Positions 7,261-9,946 of a stretch of 9,946 nucleotides of DNA are shown one piece after another. How positions within the stretch are numbered: the first letter of the stretch is position 1; each line of letters begins with the position of its first letter. The DNA comes from Bacilli bacterium (GTDB taxonomy: Bacteria > Bacillota_I > Bacilli_A > RF39 > UBA660): assembly GCA_016297695.1 (NCBI GenBank), contig JAEDGC010000054.1:1-9946 (forward strand), given 5' to 3'. The translations under genes were made by a program, and so were the position numbers. The notes under the pieces are model-generated. The model ran no database searches. It was not told where the DNA came from and saw only the letters and a list, made by a program, of their open reading frames with translations.

Positions 7261-7310
7261 AACTCTTGTTTCTACTAAGATAAAAATATTTAATCATGTG
7301 AGTAGATAAA

Positions 7311-8171
7311 ATGTTCAAAAAAATTTTGATGAAAATTTATACTAGTATAAAAATTAATATAGTAATTTTTAAGACAAAAAGATTAAAGTTAAAAAGAATA
7401 GGTATAAATAAAAAGAATATACGAAAAAGGAAAATTATTGTTTCATTAACAAGTTATAGTAAAAGATTTTCTACTTTACCACTCTGCATAAAAAGTTTAC
7501 TTACACAGACATTAAAACCAGATAAAATAATTTTATATTTAACTAATAAAGACTACTTAAATGTAACTAAAGAAATAAAAAAATTACAACAATATGGATT
7601 GGAAATTAAAATTGTTGATTTGGATTTACGCCCACATAAGAAATATTATTATGCAATGCGTGAATATCATAATGATATTATTATAACTGTTGATGATGAT
7701 GTTATTTATGATAAACAGTTAGTTGAACAATTAATGCTGACACACCGTAGATATCCAGATGCTATTGTTACTGCACGGGCAAGGCTTATTAAAGCTGATA
7801 ATGCCTATTTTTTTCCATATAATGAATGGAAATTAGTTACTACCAGTTATGAACCGTCAATGAAATTATTAGCTACAGGCGTTGGTGGAGTATTATATCC
7901 ACCTTATTTATTGAATGAAGGATTATTATTTAATCTTGACTATATAAATAATTATATAAATGTTGATGATTTATGGCTGAAAACTGTCGAAATTATTTCA
8001 GGAATTCCTACTGTGATCTGTGATTTAAGTGTTGACCATCATCGTATTGAAATACCATCTGCTCAAAAAAATGGGTTAACTAACATAAATGTATTTCAAA
8101 AACAGAATGATAAATATTGGCTTGAATTAAATAGGCAATTTAAATTATTTGAAAAATTATTCAATAGATAG
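7311..8171 (+). CDS. Small divergent GT-A-like glycosyltransferase
   Basis: This is probably a cytoplasmic transferase of the repeat unit, but less typical than the two GT2 genes. In 286 residues I see a basic, partly hydrophobic N-terminus (1-42); a GT-A-like core starting IIVSLTSYSKRF (42-53) with QTLKPDKIILYLT (66-78); DLRPHKKYYYAM (105-116), a basic block that could bind the diphosphate; IITVDDDVIYD (124-134) carrying the metal-binding Asp128-130; ATGVGGVLYPP (188-198), an acceptor-loop-like block; NVDDLWLK (217-224); and VDHHRIE (241-247) with two His. The DDD, DD and HH series mirrors GT-A enzymes, including the GT2 gene at 3848. No usual Shine-Dalgarno precedes the ATG. It is followed after 9 nt by the flippase gene. 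Donor and family number are not certain. Confidence 0.82.
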   Translation: MFKKILMKIYTSIKINIVIFKTKRLKLKRIGINKKNIRKRKIIVSLTSYSKRFSTLPLCIKSLLTQTLKPDKIILYLTNKDYLNVTKEIKKLQQYGLEIKIVDLDLRPHKKYYYAMREYHNDIIITVDDDVIYDKQLVEQLMLTHRRYPDAIVTARARLIKADNAYFFPYNEWKLVTTSYEPSMKLLATGVGGVLYPPYLLNEGLLFNLDYINNYINVDDLWLKTVEIISGIPTVICDLSVDHHRIEIPSAQKNGLTNINVFQKQNDKYWLELNRQFKLFEKLFNR

Positions 8172-8180
8172 GAAAGTTAT

Positions 8181-9611
8181 ATGGATAAAGAAGTTAACTC
8201 TTTAAAAAAAGCAACCATTATTAATGCTATTGGTAAATATTCCAAAGTTTTATTAGGAATAATTGTTGAGGTAGTCTTAGCACGGTTGCTAACACCACAT
8301 GATTATGGGATTGTTGCTGTCATCACAGTTTTTACTACTTTTTTTATGGTTCTTTCAGATATGGGATTAGGAACAGCGGTTATACAGCGTAAAGATTTGA
8401 CAAAGTATGATATTGATCAATTATATACTTTTAGCGTTTATATAGCGTTTATTTTAGCAATTATATTTTATATATTTTCATTTGTTATTTCGTCTTTTTA
8501 TGAGAATGTGATTTATATTCGAATTGGGCATTTACTCAGCATTTCCTTGTTTTTTAATACACTGAATATGGTCCCCAACGGTGTTCTTAATCGACAAAAA
8601 TTATTTGTTACTATTGCAATAAGAACATTAGTAGTATATACAATAGCTGCTATTATAACAATAATAGTTGCTTATTTAGGAGCAAGGTATTATGCGTTAG
8701 TCTTTCAGACAATTTTAACATCTATTTTGACCTTTTTTTGGAATATAAAAACTACTAAACTTAAGTTTAAAATCAAATATGATAATAGGCCCCTTAAAAG
8801 TGTTGCTAATTATTCAGGCTTTCAATTTGCATTTAATTTACTAAATTATTTTTCAAGAAACTTGGATAGTTTATTGGCGGGACGATTTATTGGAAGTACT
8901 TTATTAGGATACTACAATAAAGCATATACTTTGATGCAGTATCCAATAAGCAACTTAACAGGAGTTATTACTCCTGTTTTACATCCGATTTTATCTGATT
9001 ATCAAAATAATAAGGATATTCTTTATGAAAAATACATGCAAGTAGTTAAATTATTAACAGCAGTCGGAATTTGGGCTGAAGCAATTTGTATTTTTGCAGG
9101 TTCTGAAATAATTTATATTATGTACGGAAATAAATGGAATAATTCTGTTATTTGTTTCCAGTTATTAGCAATTTCAATTGCAACACAGATGATAAACTCA
9201 AGTAGTGGAGCTGCCTTTCAGGCATTAAGTAATACAAGGTTGTTGTTTATTCAAGGAATACTTAATACGTTTATCACTGTAGTTGCAATTATAGTTGGTG
9301 TTTTTTATGGGAAAACTATTTATGCGTTAGCCTTGTATGTATCGTTGTCTTTTTTGGCTAACTTTATAGTTAGTTTTTTCTTTTTAGTTCACTTTGCTTT
9401 TGAAAAGAAATTTTTAATTTTCCTAAGAGAGATGTCTCCTTACATTTTCGTTGGTGTAGTAGTTAGCTTTAGTTGCATTATTTATCCTGCACATTTTAAT
9501 AATATTGTTTTGTCTTTAATCTTTAAACTCATATATGTGACTATTGTTTATTTAATTGCATTAACCTTATCGGGACAAACTAAACTAGTTTTTAAGTTAA
9601 TATTTAAATGA
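8181..9611 (+). CDS. wzx: Wzx-type polysaccharide flippase (WzxC-like, MOP superfamily)
   Basis: It is expected to flip the completed undecaprenyl-diphosphate-linked repeat unit from the cytoplasmic to the outer membrane leaflet. The 476 residues are dominated by about 12 or more hydrophobic spans, starting at roughly 14-37, 43-65, 82-106, 113-128, 148-168 and 172-190 and ending near 445-465, which is full length for the family. Typical motifs are ARLLTPHDYGIVAV (34-47); the central block RNLDSLLAGRFIGSTLLGYY (226-245) followed by NKAY; YPISNLTGVITPVLHPILSD (254-273); and SSSGAAFQALSNTR (340-353), all like WzxC/COG2244 proteins. The ribosome binding site TAGGAAAG (8169-8176) includes the stop codon of the gene before, so the two are probably translationally coupled. 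Its GC and Arg codon mix (CGN and AGR both used) lie between those of the priming gene and the middle genes. It is the last gene of the cluster within this window. Confidence 0.92.
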   Translation: MDKEVNSLKKATIINAIGKYSKVLLGIIVEVVLARLLTPHDYGIVAVITVFTTFFMVLSDMGLGTAVIQRKDLTKYDIDQLYTFSVYIAFILAIIFYIFSFVISSFYENVIYIRIGHLLSISLFFNTLNMVPNGVLNRQKLFVTIAIRTLVVYTIAAIITIIVAYLGARYYALVFQTILTSILTFFWNIKTTKLKFKIKYDNRPLKSVANYSGFQFAFNLLNYFSRNLDSLLAGRFIGSTLLGYYNKAYTLMQYPISNLTGVITPVLHPILSDYQNNKDILYEKYMQVVKLLTAVGIWAEAICIFAGSEIIYIMYGNKWNNSVICFQLLAISIATQMINSSSGAAFQALSNTRLLFIQGILNTFITVVAIIVGVFYGKTIYALALYVSLSFLANFIVSFFFLVHFAFEKKFLIFLREMSPYIFVGVVVSFSCIIYPAHFNNIVLSLIFKLIYVTIVYLIALTLSGQTKLVFKLIFK

Positions 9612-9657
9612 TTTGTAAGTAGTATAAGTAGTCAATAACAGTACGTATTGAAAAAAT

Positions 9658-9694
9658 GGGGTCATGAGCTACTAACATGGTAATTCATGACCCT
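9658..9694. terminator. Cluster-end stem-loop, possibly bidirectional
   Basis: GGGTCATGA (9659-9667) pairs perfectly with TCATGACCC (9685-9693). The stem extends inward through a wobble, one mismatch and three further pairs to a small loop near 9674-9678. It lies 46 nt after the flippase stop. On the + strand the tail (TGTTATT) is only moderately T-rich. On the - strand the stem is followed by TTTTTT (the AAAAAA at 9651-9656), so it may work better for leftward transcription from a gene beyond the window. Confidence 0.6.
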
Positions 9695-9702
9695 GTTATT
9701 AT

Positions 9703-9715
9703 GGCTCTTCGTCAA
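9703..9715 (+). repeat. 13-bp GGCTCTTCGTCAA, first copy (ISL3-like terminal sequence)
   Basis: It is identical to the sequence at 9895-9907 and in the same orientation, 192 bp apart. The sequence resembles the outer end of ISL3-family terminal inverted repeats as I recall them. Two copies in the same direction cannot be the two ends of one intact IS; this one may be a relic or a decoy end. Confidence 0.55.
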
Positions 9716-9803
9716 ACATCCTAAAGTAGAAGGGGCTGGGAAAAAACTCCTAGTTGAAAATAAAAATCCGTACAATGAATTCTACAAAGATTGGTTCTAC
9801 AAT

Positions 9804-9860
9804 ATCTGGTGTTGATATAGAAATATTACATTCTATACCAATATCAGATTTTTTGTTTTT
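9804..9860 (+). terminator. Strong stem-loop with T-tract in the right flank
   Basis: Bases 9804-9822 pair with 9831-9849: 16 Watson-Crick pairs, two G-U pairs and one A-C mismatch around an 8-nt loop. It is followed at once by TTTTTTGTTTTT, a good Rho-independent terminator on the + strand. No gene lies just upstream, so it either backs up the 9658 stem-loop, ends a short untranslated transcript, or belongs to a mobile repeat. Confidence 0.6.
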
Positions 9861-9894
9861 CTACGAATAGTCAAGTATATTAAGGTGTTTCTTT

Positions 9895-9946
9895 GGCTCT
9901 TCGTCAAGAAGTACTGATGAGAAAATAAAATAATTTTACTAAGCAG
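9895..9946 (+). mobile_element. Possible left end of an ISL3-family insertion sequence, cut by the window edge
   Basis: GGCTCTTCGTCAA at 9895-9907 looks like an ISL3-type terminus, and the following 39 bases would be the untranslated lead of such an element. No transposase coding sequence is visible, so the assignment rests only on the terminal motif. If correct, the target duplication (usually 8 bp in this family) would be GTTTCTTT at 9887-9894. The alternative is a solitary repeat or remnant. Confidence 0.35.

Larger units (their letters stand above)
9612..9946. other. Gene-free right flank with stem-loops and repeats
   Basis: These 335 bases carry no convincing coding region. They hold a stem-loop after the flippase gene (9658-9694), two direct copies of GGCTCTTCGTCAA (9703 and 9895), a stretch starting AGGGGCTGGGAAAA (9730) that resembles intergenic repeats of lactobacilli as I remember them, a degenerate 15-bp tandem repeat (9780-9794 and 9795-9809, 11 of 15 identical), and a long stem-loop with a T-tract (9804-9860). 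The area reads as a cluster boundary shaped by repeats and insertion elements. Confidence 0.7.

Noticed and set aside
9775..9870. Short 31-codon open frame starting MNSTKIGS
   Set aside because: It is short and has no ribosome binding site. It runs through both arms of the terminator-like hairpin, so the reading frame is more likely incidental.
9612..9946. CRISPR, tRNA or riboswitch in the right flank
   Set aside because: Only two copies of a 13-bp repeat are present, with unequal surroundings. I see no cloverleaf and no known ligand-binding RNA pattern.

Overview
This window is the central and distal part of a Wzx/Wzy-dependent exopolysaccharide or capsule cluster from a low-GC Gram-positive bacterium. 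A member of the Lactobacillaceae is my best guess. That rests on the AT-rich composition, the AGGAGG-type ribosome binding sites, the type of priming enzyme, and ISL3-like terminal repeats at the right edge. I cannot name the species from sequence alone.

All eight genes I call lie on the + strand. In order they are: a short priming sugar-phosphate transferase (21-674); a GT4 glycosyltransferase (755-1822); a 652-residue protein with an N-terminal HAD domain and a conserved second domain of unknown activity (1885-3843); a GT2 transferase resembling the galactofuranosyltransferase-like group (3848-4771); a multi-pass Wzy-type polymerase (4740-6131); a second GT2 transferase (6180-7229); a small divergent GT-A-like transferase (7311-8171); and a Wzx-type flippase (8181-9611). 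The final 335 bases hold no convincing gene. They contain two stem-loops and two direct copies of a 13-bp sequence resembling ISL3-family IS ends, and an IS may begin near 9895.

Inferred pathway: the priming enzyme places a sugar-1-phosphate on undecaprenyl phosphate. Four recognisable glycosyltransferases then extend it on the cytoplasmic face, Wzx flips the unit and Wzy polymerises it outside. This predicts a repeat unit of about five sugars, possibly including galactofuranose. The chain-length and tyrosine-kinase regulators, attachment enzyme, UDP-galactopyranose mutase and nucleotide-sugar genes are not in the window; if present they lie outside it.

The most notable signals are these. 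There is a sharp codon and GC break between the priming gene and the cassette behind it, with a perfect 16-bp inverted repeat at the junction. The HAD-containing protein lacks the usual second Asp of motif I and carries an uncharacterised second domain. A near-perfect Shine-Dalgarno sequence inside the annotated wzy start region has no ordinary start codon after it. The right flank looks like a repeat or IS boundary. I see a variable polysaccharide cassette built from known families, not evidence for a wholly new system.
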